Shown here piece by piece: positions 44,398-56,843 of a stretch of 64,000 nt of DNA (position 1 is the stretch's first letter; each line of letters opens with the position of its first letter). The stretch spans positions 1 through 64,000 of the forward strand of contig JAKSTG010000011.1 in the NCBI GenBank assembly GCA_024402695.1. Reading direction: 5' to 3'. Both the position numbers and the translations under genes were made by a program. This DNA is from Treponema sp. GTDB taxonomy: Bacteria > Spirochaetota > Spirochaetia > Treponematales > Treponemataceae. Below the pieces are notes generated by a model that saw nothing but the letters and a program-made list of their open reading frames with translations, had not been told where the DNA came from and did not search any database.

Positions 44398-46392
44398 CTA
44401 GTTCTGAGGAATCTTAATTCCGTTAAGAGCGGCGGCTGCAGCTGCGGCCTGAGCCTGTGCTTTGGCAGCGGCTGCCTGCCCTGCTGCGGCCATAGAATCC
44501 AGTGCTGGATTTGGATTTCCAGGATTCTGTGTTGCCGGAGTTTCAGGAGCGGCATTTTCAGCAGGAGTTTCTGTTGAGGCTGCCGGAGTTTCCGACGAAG
44601 TTTCAGTAGTTTGAGCCTGGGTTTCTTCTGCCGGTTTCTCTTCGACCTGCTGTGCTGCAGGAGCTGCATAGGTAAGTCTGATTGTTTCCTTTTCATTCTT
44701 ATGGCGGGACTTAAGCAGCAGAGCTTTAGTCTCAGCATCGTAAACGTATCCTGAAGAGTTATAATTTTCGAAGCGTGGGTCAGTTCTGAAGGCCATGTCA
44801 TAGATGTAGATGCCTCTGAACGGATTGATACCACGGATAATCATGTAATGAGTATTACCTGTTGGGAAGTCTGCGTAGAAGGTAATGCTTCTGTCTTCAC
44901 CGCGTTCGTAATCGATATTTTCTGCAGAAGTCCATGCCCATACTACATTGTCACCTGAAACGTAGAGTTTAACAAAGTGAGGGTAATATGTGTTGTCGTG
45001 AACCAGTACAGGGTACAGATCACTGAGCGTTCTCATATCAAATGATGTGCTTTCGCCTACGTAAGAAGAAATAATTGCCTTACCGCCGGCAATTAGGCTC
45101 TGGTCCCCAATGAACTGACCATAACGGAGCAGAGCATCACCGATTTCAACAGCCTGAACAACAGAAAGGAAGGTTCCGTTTTCTGAAAGGGTCAGGTTCG
45201 AGCCTTCCATCTTACAGGCTTTTTCGATCTTTTCTACACAATCGTTCAGGTTGCCTTCCATATGAGATGCATAGGCTTTTGAAAGAGGCATCATTTCTAC
45301 GTAAGTGCGCAGAATACCTGCGGCTTCGGCCAGAGAACAAGTTCCCGCATTGGCTTCACCGGCATTTTCTGTAATACGTTTGATTGTTCCTGAGTTAGGA
45401 TACAGATACATGTAGTCTGCAATATTTCTTACAGTAAACAGGCTCAGACTGTTGTTATTAACAGCCTTTCTGATAATAGCATCTTTTTCTTTTATGTTGG
45501 CTTCAAGAGTTTTATTCATTTCTGCCAGATTATTGAAGAATGGAGCAGAAAGGAAGGTTCTGTTTTCGCTGCGCTTGAAGGTCTGAGGAACTTCATCCAT
45601 TGCCGAAACGTAATTTCCGCGGGCAGCCTGTTCAGCAACATAAGCAACAACAGAAGGTTCATGAAGAAGAGCATCTGAAGTACTTGCCTTGTATGAAGAA
45701 ACAACAGCATCTCTGAAGGTACGAATAACAGTATCGTAGTTTCCGACCAGTGAAGAACCTGAAAGAGAAGCAAATTTGAATTCAACAGTCTGTTCAAAGT
45801 AGGCAAAGGTTGCCTGAGGCTTAACCGCAGTAAAGCGGATAAGCTGATTTTCAAGTGATGAAGCGTTGATTTCCCACATTGATTTCTTGCTTCCAAGAAG
45901 AATGCGTGAACTGGTTTCGCTTGAAATTTCTGAGTTTGCCGAAAGAGTATATGGAATATAGAATTCTGTAATGTCAGAATCCTTAGGAAGTTCTACGAGG
46001 AATGACAGAGCACCCTTTTCTGTGCTGTCCGAAAGATTAACCTGGAATTTTACGCCTTCAGAGAAGTTGAATACATATCCGCCTTCTCCCTGTTTTACCC
46101 AGCCTGTAAGTGCTACAGATTCTGATTCTTCAGGAGCCATTCCCTTGCGGCGAATAACAGCAGGTTTAACATCATCGCAGGAAAGAGTCACACCATTATA
46201 GGAAAGATTGAACTTGTTTCTGAGGATTGTATTGTTGTTATTATCTTTTGTTTCTGAAAGAGTAATCTGAAGGTTACCGAATTTTTCGGTAATAATTGAA
46301 TCATTGCTAAATTGAAGTACAAAAATGCCGATTAATATTAAGATATCGACAACGAAAAACACCAAAGCTTTTTTGATTGTTCGGGCAAACAT
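44398..46392 (-). CDS. Membrane-anchored protein of unknown function
   Basis: Not recognised. 664 residues: one N-terminal membrane helix (about 9-28, ALVFFVVDILILIGIFVLQF), a large extracytoplasmic body (30-565) with mixed strands and helices, and a low-complexity tail rich in Ala, Pro, Thr, Glu and Gln (about 575-655) ending LNGIKIPQN. The body includes paired strand segments (FNFSEGVKFQVNLSDSTEKG; SFDMRTLSDLYPVLVHDNTY) but no known catalytic motif. A leaderless-type promoter reads divergently from the TPR lipoprotein gene only 36 nt away, so the two may be co-regulated in the cell envelope. Confidence 0.7.
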   Translation of the reverse strand: MFARTIKKALVFFVVDILILIGIFVLQFSNDSIITEKFGNLQITLSETKDNNNNTILRNKFNLSYNGVTLSCDDVKPAVIRRKGMAPEESESVALTGWVKQGEGGYVFNFSEGVKFQVNLSDSTEKGALSFLVELPKDSDITEFYIPYTLSANSEISSETSSRILLGSKKSMWEINASSLENQLIRFTAVKPQATFAYFEQTVEFKFASLSGSSLVGNYDTVIRTFRDAVVSSYKASTSDALLHEPSVVAYVAEQAARGNYVSAMDEVPQTFKRSENRTFLSAPFFNNLAEMNKTLEANIKEKDAIIRKAVNNNSLSLFTVRNIADYMYLYPNSGTIKRITENAGEANAGTCSLAEAAGILRTYVEMMPLSKAYASHMEGNLNDCVEKIEKACKMEGSNLTLSENGTFLSVVQAVEIGDALLRYGQFIGDQSLIAGGKAIISSYVGESTSFDMRTLSDLYPVLVHDNTYYPHFVKLYVSGDNVVWAWTSAENIDYERGEDRSITFYADFPTGNTHYMIIRGINPFRGIYIYDMAFRTDPRFENYNSSGYVYDAETKALLLKSRHKNEKETIRLTYAAPAAQQVEEKPAEETQAQTTETSSETPAASTETPAENAAPETPATQNPGNPNPALDSMAAAGQAAAAKAQAQAAAAAAALNGIKIPQN

Positions 46393-46400
46393 AATATGAT

Positions 46401-46429
46401 ATTTTAACCGAAAGGGTGGATTTATACAA
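46401..46429 (-). promoter_or_regulatory. Promoter of the unknown membrane-anchored gene
   Basis: TTGTAT (46424-46429), 17 nt, TAAAAT (46401-46406) on the minus strand, with 8 nt to the ATG. The -35 overlaps the first base of the divergent gene's start codon. Confidence 0.45.
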
Positions 46430-47910
46430 TGAAACTAGTTCTTAAAGTATTGGCCGCGGGGATTACGGTCGCTATTCTTCTTGCAGGATGTGCAAGTACT
46501 CCAAAAACTGATGAAAATAAAGCCCCAACAGAAGAAACTGCCGTTACTGAAACTGTAAAAGAAGACAAAAAATCAGAAAAAAAGGCAGAGAAAAAACCAG
46601 AACCAAAGAAAGAAGAACCAAAAGACCCTCCCGATGTGGCTTTTGCAAAGAAACTTCGTGAAAAACTGTCAGCTAACGACATTCAGGGGGCCCTTGCCCT
46701 TTTTGAATCAATTCCTGAAAGCATTGCCGGCGAAAAAGACATGATTTTCCTCCATGCATCTCTTCTTATTTCTGCAGGAGACCTGGAAAAAGCCGGTGAA
46801 ATCGGAAAACAGCTGGAAGAAGCATATCCTGATGATCTGGAAATTCTTGAAATGAATGCCCTTATCGCAAAATCTTCAGGAAACAACAGCACCTATAAAT
46901 CCTATTCAAACAAGATTCTGGCCCTGGATCCTGAAAATCCTGCCATGAACATCCAGAAAGGTCAGGAATACGCCCTGGCAAAGAAATGGAAGCAGGCAAG
47001 AAATTCCTATAAAAAAGCTCTTTCTAGCGAACCTGACAACGAAGATGCACTTTTCGGCTGCGGTCTTATGAGCTACTACCTTATGGAAGACTCAACTGCC
47101 GATGAATACTTCCAGGCAATTCTGGACAAAAATCCTGACAACTCAATGGCCCTGGCTTACAAAGGAAAACTGGCAGCAGAAAGCGAAAACTTCAAGAGCG
47201 CCATCAAATACATTGAAAAAGCCATCGAGAATGATGCCAGCAACTATGATTTCCACATGGATTACGGAACATATCTCCATCAGCTGAACTACGATGATGA
47301 AGCAATTGAACAGTGGCAGATCGCCCGCGACCTGGATCCGGACTACTTCCTGGCTTACGCATATCTTGCCGGAATCAGCGATGAAAAAAACAATTACGAT
47401 ATGGCACTGGAAAACTACCGCAAAGTAATCGAAACAAATCCTGATTACTACTACGCCTACGAATCTGCAGGTATCCTTGAATGGCACGCAGAAAACTGGG
47501 CAGAAGCCAGAAAAGATTTCCACAAAGCCTTTGTTACAGGCGGCAGCACAAACTGGAGCTATGCTCTTATGGTTGCAGCAACCTACATGAAAGAAGGAAA
47601 CACTTTCAAAGCAAAAGAATACCTTAATCCAGTTTTGAAAAAGATGCCAAAAGATACAAACGAATATCTTATGGTAAAATTCTATGTAGACAACTATTCT
47701 AAAAACGCAATGAACACTCTGGTAATGAAAATCCAGAAAGAAGAATCTACAACAAAACGGGGAAAACTTTACTTCTACTTTGGACTGTACAATGAACTTT
47801 ACGGAAGCACAGCTGTTGCCGTAGATTACTATGGCAGAGTTGCTTCAATGCAGGCTCCAATGTTCTTTGAATACAGAATGGCTGAATGGGGAATGGGATT
47901 GGAATTATGA
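46429..47910 (+). CDS. TPR-repeat lipoprotein
   Basis: 493 residues with a lipoprotein signal (lipobox LLAGC, Cys21), a charged Lys/Glu/Pro linker (25-70), then about ten tetratricopeptide repeats with the usual A/G-Y-A pattern, for example YKKALSSEPDNEDALFGCGL and YRKVIETNPDYYYAYESAGI. A scaffold for envelope protein assembly is likely. AGGGTGG precedes the start. The stop overlaps the TraB-family ATG by 4 nt (ATGA). Confidence 0.88.
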   Translation: MKLVLKVLAAGITVAILLAGCASTPKTDENKAPTEETAVTETVKEDKKSEKKAEKKPEPKKEEPKDPPDVAFAKKLREKLSANDIQGALALFESIPESIAGEKDMIFLHASLLISAGDLEKAGEIGKQLEEAYPDDLEILEMNALIAKSSGNNSTYKSYSNKILALDPENPAMNIQKGQEYALAKKWKQARNSYKKALSSEPDNEDALFGCGLMSYYLMEDSTADEYFQAILDKNPDNSMALAYKGKLAAESENFKSAIKYIEKAIENDASNYDFHMDYGTYLHQLNYDDEAIEQWQIARDLDPDYFLAYAYLAGISDEKNNYDMALENYRKVIETNPDYYYAYESAGILEWHAENWAEARKDFHKAFVTGGSTNWSYALMVAATYMKEGNTFKAKEYLNPVLKKMPKDTNEYLMVKFYVDNYSKNAMNTLVMKIQKEESTTKRGKLYFYFGLYNELYGSTAVAVDYYGRVASMQAPMFFEYRMAEWGMGLEL

Positions 47911-49085
47911 GTCAGACACAGAAAGTACTTGAATTAAACGGAAAGAAAATCACACTTATCGGAACTGCCCACGTTTCAAAGGAAAGTATCGATGAGGTTA
48001 CAGAAACAATCAAAGCACTGCAGCCAGACTGCGTTTGTGTAGAGCTGGACGAAAAACGTTCTGAATCTCTGCAGAACAAAGAAAAGTTTGCGCAGCTGGA
48101 CATTGTTTCGGTTCTTAAAAAGAAACAGGGCTTCCTTCTTATGGCAAACCTGATTCTGGCTTCATTCCAGCGTCGAATGGGTGCAAACGTTGGGGTTCAG
48201 CCGGGAGAAGAAATGCTGGCCGCCATCAACACTGCAAAAGAAACAAACACCATGGCTATTATGGTGGACCGCCCTATTCAGACAACACTTCGCCGTGCAT
48301 GGGCAAAAAACTCCCTCTGGGGAAAATGCAAACTTCTGGCTGCCCTTATTACTTCAGCTTTCAGCAAAGAAGAAGTTTCGGAAAGCGAAATTGAAAATCT
48401 GAAGACCGGAAACGAAATGGATTCCATGATGGCAGAACTGGCAGACTACATGCCAGTCATCAAGGAAGTTCTGATTGATGAAAGAAACATTTACATGGCA
48501 CATAAAATCTGGGAATGCCCCGGAAAAAATTCTGTAGCAGTTCTGGGCGCCGGACACCTGGCCGGCATTGAGGAAGCCCTCTACCAGATTGCTAAAAACG
48601 AAGAAAAAACCGACATGGAAGAAATCTCCGAAGTTCCCGGAAAATCTGTTGGCGGAAAAATCCTTACCTGGTTTATTCCTGCCCTCATCGTTGGCCTTAT
48701 TCTTGCCGGCTTCATTTACGGCGGCGCAAGACTTGGAAGCCAGATGGTAGTTGCCTGGGTTATTTCCAACGCAGTCCCAGCAGGAATCGGTGCCCTTATT
48801 GCGGCAGCCCACCCTCTTACAATTCTGGTTTCCATGGTTTCGGCACCAATCACTTCTTTGTGTCCTTTCATCGGAGTAGGCTTTGTTGCAGGAATCCTTC
48901 AGGCCCTTGTTTGCAAACCAAAAGTATGCGATATGGAAACTCTTCAGGACGACGTAAACAGCCTTAAGGGCTGGTACAAGAACAGAATCTTAAGAGTACT
49001 GCTGGTACTTATCCTTTCTTCAATAGGAAGTTCAATAGGAACTTTTGTTGGATTTGGCGACATAGTATCGAAGTTCTTTGCATAA
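47907..49085 (+). CDS. TraB/PrgY family membrane protein
   Basis: 392 residues. The N-terminal TraB/GumN-like domain carries LIGTAHVSKESIDEV, VCVELDEKR and VAVLGAGHLAGIEEAL with the conserved GTAH and GH motifs, possibly metal-dependent. The C-terminus has three or four membrane helices. Some family members block peptide pheromone action (PrgY), but the function here is unknown. The start at 47907 overlaps the upstream stop by ATGA; an ATG at 47886 would add seven residues. Confidence 0.85.
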   Translation: MSQTQKVLELNGKKITLIGTAHVSKESIDEVTETIKALQPDCVCVELDEKRSESLQNKEKFAQLDIVSVLKKKQGFLLMANLILASFQRRMGANVGVQPGEEMLAAINTAKETNTMAIMVDRPIQTTLRRAWAKNSLWGKCKLLAALITSAFSKEEVSESEIENLKTGNEMDSMMAELADYMPVIKEVLIDERNIYMAHKIWECPGKNSVAVLGAGHLAGIEEALYQIAKNEEKTDMEEISEVPGKSVGGKILTWFIPALIVGLILAGFIYGGARLGSQMVVAWVISNAVPAGIGALIAAAHPLTILVSMVSAPITSLCPFIGVGFVAGILQALVCKPKVCDMETLQDDVNSLKGWYKNRILRVLLVLILSSIGSSIGTFVGFGDIVSKFFA

Positions 49086-49140
49086 GATATAAGAATATAG
49101 AAATAAGAAAAATCATTAACAACAAAATAAACAAAATCAA

Positions 49141-49283
49141 GGTGTAAATGACTCCCGGTCAAAAATCAGCCGCCAGCAACGCTAGCTAACGTCGCTGGAC
49201 GCGTAGCGCGGATAGGAAACTATCAAGCCGCGCTACGAATCCTGCTGGCAGACATGATTTTTTTCCCTCGCGTCATTTACACC
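49141..49283 (+). repeat. Structured intergenic element, family 1 copy 2 (candidate RNA)
   Basis: 143 nt between convergent genes. P1: GGTGTAAATGA (49141-49151) / TCATTTACACC (49273-49283), 11 bp perfect. Conserved strands CTCCCGGT (49152-49159) and CCCTCGCG (49265-49272). P2: AAAAATCA (49161-49168) / TGATTTTT (49255-49262), then GCCAGCA/TGCTGGC. Core hairpin: GTAGCGCG (49203-49210) / CGCGCTAC (49229-49236) with GATAG-GAAA-CTATC and bulge AAGC, the same as copy 1 but with covarying bases. Confidence 0.75.
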
Positions 49284-49318
49284 AATTTTTTTTGTTCTTT
49301 AAATGTTAATGTTCTTTT

Positions 49319-51313
49319 TTATTTCTGGATTTTCATTTCTTTGTGGGAAATGTTTTTGACATCGGAGATAAGAACCTCATAATCGGCAAGTGGCAGAGGC
49401 TTGTAATAGAAGTACCCCTGAACGTAATTAAAGCCAAGACTTTCCAGAATATTTATCTGAGCCTGAGTTTCTACACCTTCAGCAATAATCGGAAGTCCGA
49501 TATTGTAGGCCATTTCAAAAACGCTGGAAATAATATTAAGCCCTTTTTCAAAGTTCTCTGAATTAAGGTCAAAGAACTTAATGTCCATTTTGATTACGTC
49601 AGCCTGAACATCTTTAAGCATGTTCAAAGAAGAATAACCGCTTCCAAAATCATCGATAAGAATCCTGAACCCTGTCTTTCTAAGTCTGGAAATGGCATCG
49701 CGGATAATCTTCAGGTCATTTACAAAAGCACTTTCTGTGATTTCAACTTCAATCAAATCTGTAGGAACATCGTATTTTTTTACAAGACTTTCCAGAACGG
49801 CCGGCACATCCAGATTGAAAATATCAGCACGGGAAACGTTGATTGAAACAGGAACCAGTTCAAGACCGGTTTTCTTCCACTCACCCATTTTACGGCAGAC
49901 TTCTTCCCAAATATAAGCATCCAGTTTGTAGACAAGACCTTTGCGTTCAAGAACAGGAATAAATTCTCCCGGAGAAACATAGCCTTTATGTTTGTGCTTC
50001 CAGCGGACAAGAGCTTCCGCACCCACAATGCGGCTTTCATCAATGTTACATTTTGGCTGAAGGAAGAAAGTGAATTCCCCATCTTCAAGACCACGCTCAA
50101 AGTCAGGAATAAGCATCATTTCTCTTTCTTCATCGGAAATCATGTTGGATTCATACCATCTGATTTTTCCAATGGAAGAGGAATCATAACTTGCCGCAGT
50201 ATTGGCTGCGTCGATTGCATCTTCGATATCTTCGGTCTTGTTCTTGATTTCGTAACCACCATAGGTCATGCGGAACCCTTCAATTCCGTCAAAAGAATTG
50301 ATCAGGCTGTTCAGGTTTTCTATAAGGTAATTTAAAACCGGTTCCTGTTTATCACAAAGAATAAAGAAGTTATCTCCACCACCATAACCGCTGACTGTAG
50401 AGAACATTCGGTCCATTTGAAGCAGATTAAGTCCTATAGATTTTAAAAGCCGGTCCCCCTGCCATCTTGAATACCATTTGTTGAAGAAGCGGAAATGTTC
50501 AATATCCATATAAATAATGGCAACGTCCTCGTGATAATTTCTGAAAAATTCTTCGGCTTCTTTAATAAAAGCTTCTTTTTCCAAAAGTCCGGTGAGAGGA
50601 TTTCTTTCCTTTTTGGACTTAAGCTTAGAGTCATGCATTTGCTCAATATGGAAAAAAGCAAGAACCATTTCGTCTCCATCCTGAGAAATTGCTTCAGGAA
50701 TAATCGAAACAGTAACATCATCGAAGGTTCCGCGGGTATTCCTTTCACGAATAACTTCAGTTAATGGATATTTTGCATTCTTAAGGCGTTCAGAAAGTGT
50801 AGTCAGATTCATGAGATTACAGAATTTTTTGTAATCATCAGGATGAACCATAGTATCGGCGGTACGGTGTAAAAGAACATCAAGTGGTTCTTCTTCAAGA
50901 ACAAGCGGCTGACCGTATGTTCCTTCCGAGAACATAACATAACGATTTATTGTCAGATTCATTTCCATAACAAAGTCGTATTTGTTCATGAATTTGATTC
51001 TGCCAAGAATTTCCTTTTCCAGAGATGTATAAAAAGTACCTGTTACAACAGTACATGTTCCGTGCCCCGGGTACTCCATATTTGCATAGCTCATCTGAAT
51101 CCATTTCAAAAGATTCATATTAAAAACAGGAACCCCTTCAGGGTTTCCTGTAATCATAGGACACTGGGCACAACGAGACTCACCGCTTTGTGTAGCTTCG
51201 CAACAGGAAACCCCGATTTCCATCTTTGGAAATGCTTCCTTTGCTTTTTCATTGAAATATACAATTGCCTTTGAGGAATCTACAATGAATACAAGGTTAT
51301 CTTTTATGTCCAT
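49319..51313 (-). CDS. PAS-like/degenerate GGDEF/EAL phosphodiesterase
   Basis: Predicted c-di-GMP phosphodiesterase, 664 residues. Residues 1-120 form a PAS-like sensor with a cysteine cluster (CCEATQSGESRCAQC) that might bind metal or haem. A GGDEF domain follows (about 235-395) but its signature is SGYGGGDNFF, lacking the Glu, so it is probably regulatory rather than a cyclase. The EAL domain (about 405-655) is intact: GAEALVRWKHK, SINVSRAD, VEITESAF, IDDFGSGYSS, IKMDIKF and AEGVETQAQ. Monocistronic; it lies after family 1 copy 2. Confidence 0.92.
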   Translation of the reverse strand: MDIKDNLVFIVDSSKAIVYFNEKAKEAFPKMEIGVSCCEATQSGESRCAQCPMITGNPEGVPVFNMNLLKWIQMSYANMEYPGHGTCTVVTGTFYTSLEKEILGRIKFMNKYDFVMEMNLTINRYVMFSEGTYGQPLVLEEEPLDVLLHRTADTMVHPDDYKKFCNLMNLTTLSERLKNAKYPLTEVIRERNTRGTFDDVTVSIIPEAISQDGDEMVLAFFHIEQMHDSKLKSKKERNPLTGLLEKEAFIKEAEEFFRNYHEDVAIIYMDIEHFRFFNKWYSRWQGDRLLKSIGLNLLQMDRMFSTVSGYGGGDNFFILCDKQEPVLNYLIENLNSLINSFDGIEGFRMTYGGYEIKNKTEDIEDAIDAANTAASYDSSSIGKIRWYESNMISDEEREMMLIPDFERGLEDGEFTFFLQPKCNIDESRIVGAEALVRWKHKHKGYVSPGEFIPVLERKGLVYKLDAYIWEEVCRKMGEWKKTGLELVPVSINVSRADIFNLDVPAVLESLVKKYDVPTDLIEVEITESAFVNDLKIIRDAISRLRKTGFRILIDDFGSGYSSLNMLKDVQADVIKMDIKFFDLNSENFEKGLNIISSVFEMAYNIGLPIIAEGVETQAQINILESLGFNYVQGYFYYKPLPLADYEVLISDVKNISHKEMKIQK

Positions 51314-51417
51314 ACCCGTGTGCCTCTATTATTTCACAAATTAGAGATTTCACAAGTAAAAAAAACTGTTTTAGTGGTATAATTATTATTATTCCATTAA
51401 AAACATGAGGAACGAAA

Positions 51418-52275
51418 ATGAAAAAATCTTCAAAAATTATCACAACCGCTGTTATTTTATCCGCTTTACTCACATTCTTCACATCCTGCTCGAATAATTC
51501 AAAGACCCCTGAAAGCAATCCTGAAAAAACTCCGGCAGGACCCACTGACGAAAAGACTTTTTCTATTGAAGGAGAAAATGACATTTCTACTTACACAGAA
51601 GAAAATGGTGTTATTACCCTTTCAAAAGAAGGAACAGAAGACAATCCTCCTAAATACATCCTTAAAGGTGACTTCAAGGGAAAGATTGTTGCCCAGACAA
51701 AAGGAACTGTTATCACTCTGAACGGCGTAAACCTTTCAAACGAAAACGCTCCAGCTATTGAAGCTTCAAAGAAAATCGAAATCAAGGTAGGAAAAGAAAC
51801 TGTAAATAAAATCACAGTTACCGGTGAATACAGCGATGACAATAAAATCGGGGCCATTACAGGCGAAAAGAAAGTTGAACTTGGCGGTTCAGGAATTCTT
51901 GAAGTTTCCGGAGGCGTATGCCACGGGATCAAAGCCAATGACATGGAAGTAAAAGGAACCGGAACTTATACAGTAATCGGAACAACAAATGGTTCTGCAA
52001 TCAACTGCAATAACTTCGAAGTTGGCGAAGGTAAAAAATTTACACTGAATCTGAAGGATGCAAAAAACGGCATCAAGGCCGACAAAAGCATAAAAATCCT
52101 CTCGGGAACCTTTAACCTTTCAAACCTGAAAACAGGCTTCAAAACTGATGATGATGTCGAAACAGAAACAGGAATTGAAGTTCACCCTATTACAATTGCA
52201 GATGACGCAGAAGTAAACTTCGAAAAAGATGTAAAGAATAAATATTCAAGAGACCTTACACCTGTCGAAGAATAA
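51418..52275 (+). CDS. Cthe_2159-like carbohydrate-binding lipoprotein
   Basis: 285 residues: lipoprotein signal with lipobox FFTSC (Cys24), a Pro/Glu/Lys-rich linker, then a right-handed beta-helix of short repeats (IVAQTKGTVITLNGVNLSN; GTYTVIGTTNGSAINCNNFE) that matches the carbohydrate-binding Cthe_2159 family, whose founder binds cellulose and polygalacturonate. Binding of plant polysaccharide at the surface is the likely role. Ends three nt from the convergent YczE-HAD gene without a terminator. AGGAACG is close to the ATG. Confidence 0.82.
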   Translation: MKKSSKIITTAVILSALLTFFTSCSNNSKTPESNPEKTPAGPTDEKTFSIEGENDISTYTEENGVITLSKEGTEDNPPKYILKGDFKGKIVAQTKGTVITLNGVNLSNENAPAIEASKKIEIKVGKETVNKITVTGEYSDDNKIGAITGEKKVELGGSGILEVSGGVCHGIKANDMEVKGTGTYTVIGTTNGSAINCNNFEVGEGKKFTLNLKDAKNGIKADKSIKILSGTFNLSNLKTGFKTDDDVETETGIEVHPITIADDAEVNFEKDVKNKYSRDLTPVEE

Positions 52276-52278
52276 ATC

Positions 52279-53757
52279 TTAAAGTCCAAAAATACGGATT
52301 ATTTCTTTTGCAACGCCGTCTTCGTTGTTGGTTTCCACAACGCGGGCGGCGATTTTTTTGCACTCATCGAAAGCATTTCCAACCGCAATACCAAGTCCTG
52401 CAGCCTGAAGCATTTCTGTATCATTAGGGCCGTCACCAAAGGCAATGACCTGTGCAGGCTCGATTCCCATCATACGGCAATAACGTTCCAGTCCATGGTG
52501 CTTTCCGCAGTTTATGTTTGAAATTTCCATAAGGAAACGTTCACTTTTTGTAATATACACTTCAGGAAATTTTTCTTTAAGGGAAGAAAGGATTCTGTCA
52601 CAGTCTTTTGGATGAACGATTACCTCAAGGGAACCGATTTCCGCCTTGTGTTCCAGAACAAAAGAAACCATTGAATCTGCTGCAAGGCGAGTTGTCTTTA
52701 CATAATCAACAGGGAATGTAACTTCATCAAAGGCCAGGGGATCATCATAGTATTTCTTTTCTGTATAACCCTGACCGTTTATAAAACATTCATAATAAAT
52801 GTCTTCGTCCTTAAGGAAGTCCAGAACTTTTGCAGGAATGGATTCAGGAAGAACAAGGTATTCCAGTGATTCTCTTTTCTGCATGTCATCAACAGAAACG
52901 CCGTTGGAAGAAACGGAATGTTTGATTCCTTTCACAGAGAAAAGCTCTTCCGGGAAAGATCTGATTGAGCGGCCTGAACAAGGAACAAAATCAATTCCCT
53001 TTGCAAGAAGTTTTTCGATTGTTTCTTTAGTGAAATCCGAAATGGTTCTGTCGCTGTTCAAAAGAGTTCTGTCCAGATCTGCAAAAACCGCTTTGTATTC
53101 TGGCGCCGGATTTTTCTTTGCCTTGATCTTTTTATAAACTCTTGTGTAAAGTTTTACGAACACGCCAACCATTACTGCGGCAAAAATTGTTCCTTCGCGG
53201 GTTCCAAGAACTTTACCCTTAAAGAAAATCAGAGAAAGAAGAATTGAAGTTGCAACGAAGGTAACATCAAATATGATTTTCAAAGTACTGAATTCCAGAG
53301 GAGATTTTTCGCTTACGGCTTTTACAAAAGCTTCCCCTGAGTTCATAATCAAGTTTGCCTGGACCATCATGAAAACCCCGAAGGCAAGAACAGCTGTTCC
53401 GAAAATCACATCCAAAACCTGGATCCAGTAAATGCCAGAAGGAATAAAAGAACAGATCCACATTCCGAAGTCTGTGAAATAACCGAAAAGAAAAGAAAGC
53501 GGAATCTGAAGTAACTGCCAGATTTTAAAATCACGACGAAGAACAAGTACCTGTCCAAGAATCAAACAACAGTTTGCAATAATGAGCCAGTTACCAATTG
53601 TAAGAACCGGAAACTTAATGCTCATGATATTAGGAATTGAAGAGACAGGGGAAACGCCAAGTCCGCCGGTTTTTGTTAGGGCCACTCCAAGTCCCATTAC
53701 AAAAAGACCCACAACAAAAACAACAAAGCGGATAATAAATGATTTTTTTACAGTCAT
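52279..53757 (-). CDS. Fusion: YczE/DUF6198-like membrane protein with Cof-type HAD phosphatase
   Basis: 492 residues. N-terminal 215: about five membrane segments in the YczE/YitT-like style (GLGVALTKTGGLGVSPVSSI). C-terminal 275: Cof-type HAD hydrolase with FADLDRTLLNSDRTIS (nucleophile motif; the DxDGT Gly is Arg), PCSGRSIRS and IAFGDGPNDTEMLQAAGLGIAVGNA. A HAD enzyme physically tethered to a YczE-like domain is unusual; the join lies near Lys-Lys-Ile-Lys-Ala-Lys-Lys at about 213-219. The frame is continuous and no internal start has a good ribosome binding site, so the fusion looks genuine. Confidence 0.85.
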   Translation of the reverse strand: MTVKKSFIIRFVVFVVGLFVMGLGVALTKTGGLGVSPVSSIPNIMSIKFPVLTIGNWLIIANCCLILGQVLVLRRDFKIWQLLQIPLSFLFGYFTDFGMWICSFIPSGIYWIQVLDVIFGTAVLAFGVFMMVQANLIMNSGEAFVKAVSEKSPLEFSTLKIIFDVTFVATSILLSLIFFKGKVLGTREGTIFAAVMVGVFVKLYTRVYKKIKAKKNPAPEYKAVFADLDRTLLNSDRTISDFTKETIEKLLAKGIDFVPCSGRSIRSFPEELFSVKGIKHSVSSNGVSVDDMQKRESLEYLVLPESIPAKVLDFLKDEDIYYECFINGQGYTEKKYYDDPLAFDEVTFPVDYVKTTRLAADSMVSFVLEHKAEIGSLEVIVHPKDCDRILSSLKEKFPEVYITKSERFLMEISNINCGKHHGLERYCRMMGIEPAQVIAFGDGPNDTEMLQAAGLGIAVGNAFDECKKIAARVVETNNEDGVAKEIIRIFGL

Positions 53758-53808
53758 ATTCTGAGTTTATCAGAAAGGGGAATTTAAAACACGTCCCGAA
53801 GAACGGTT

Positions 53809-56832
<3,024 letters not shown>

Positions 56833-56843
56833 TTAATTATAAA

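Noticed and set aside
44382..44834. 150-codon open frame on the minus strand
   Set aside because: Shadow of the low-complexity tail of the 44398-46392 gene in another frame.
49141..49283. attC sites of an integron (Treponema denticola carries one)
   Set aside because: No GTTRRRY/RYYYAAC ends, no integrase gene and no cassette array; the elements sit alone between core genes.
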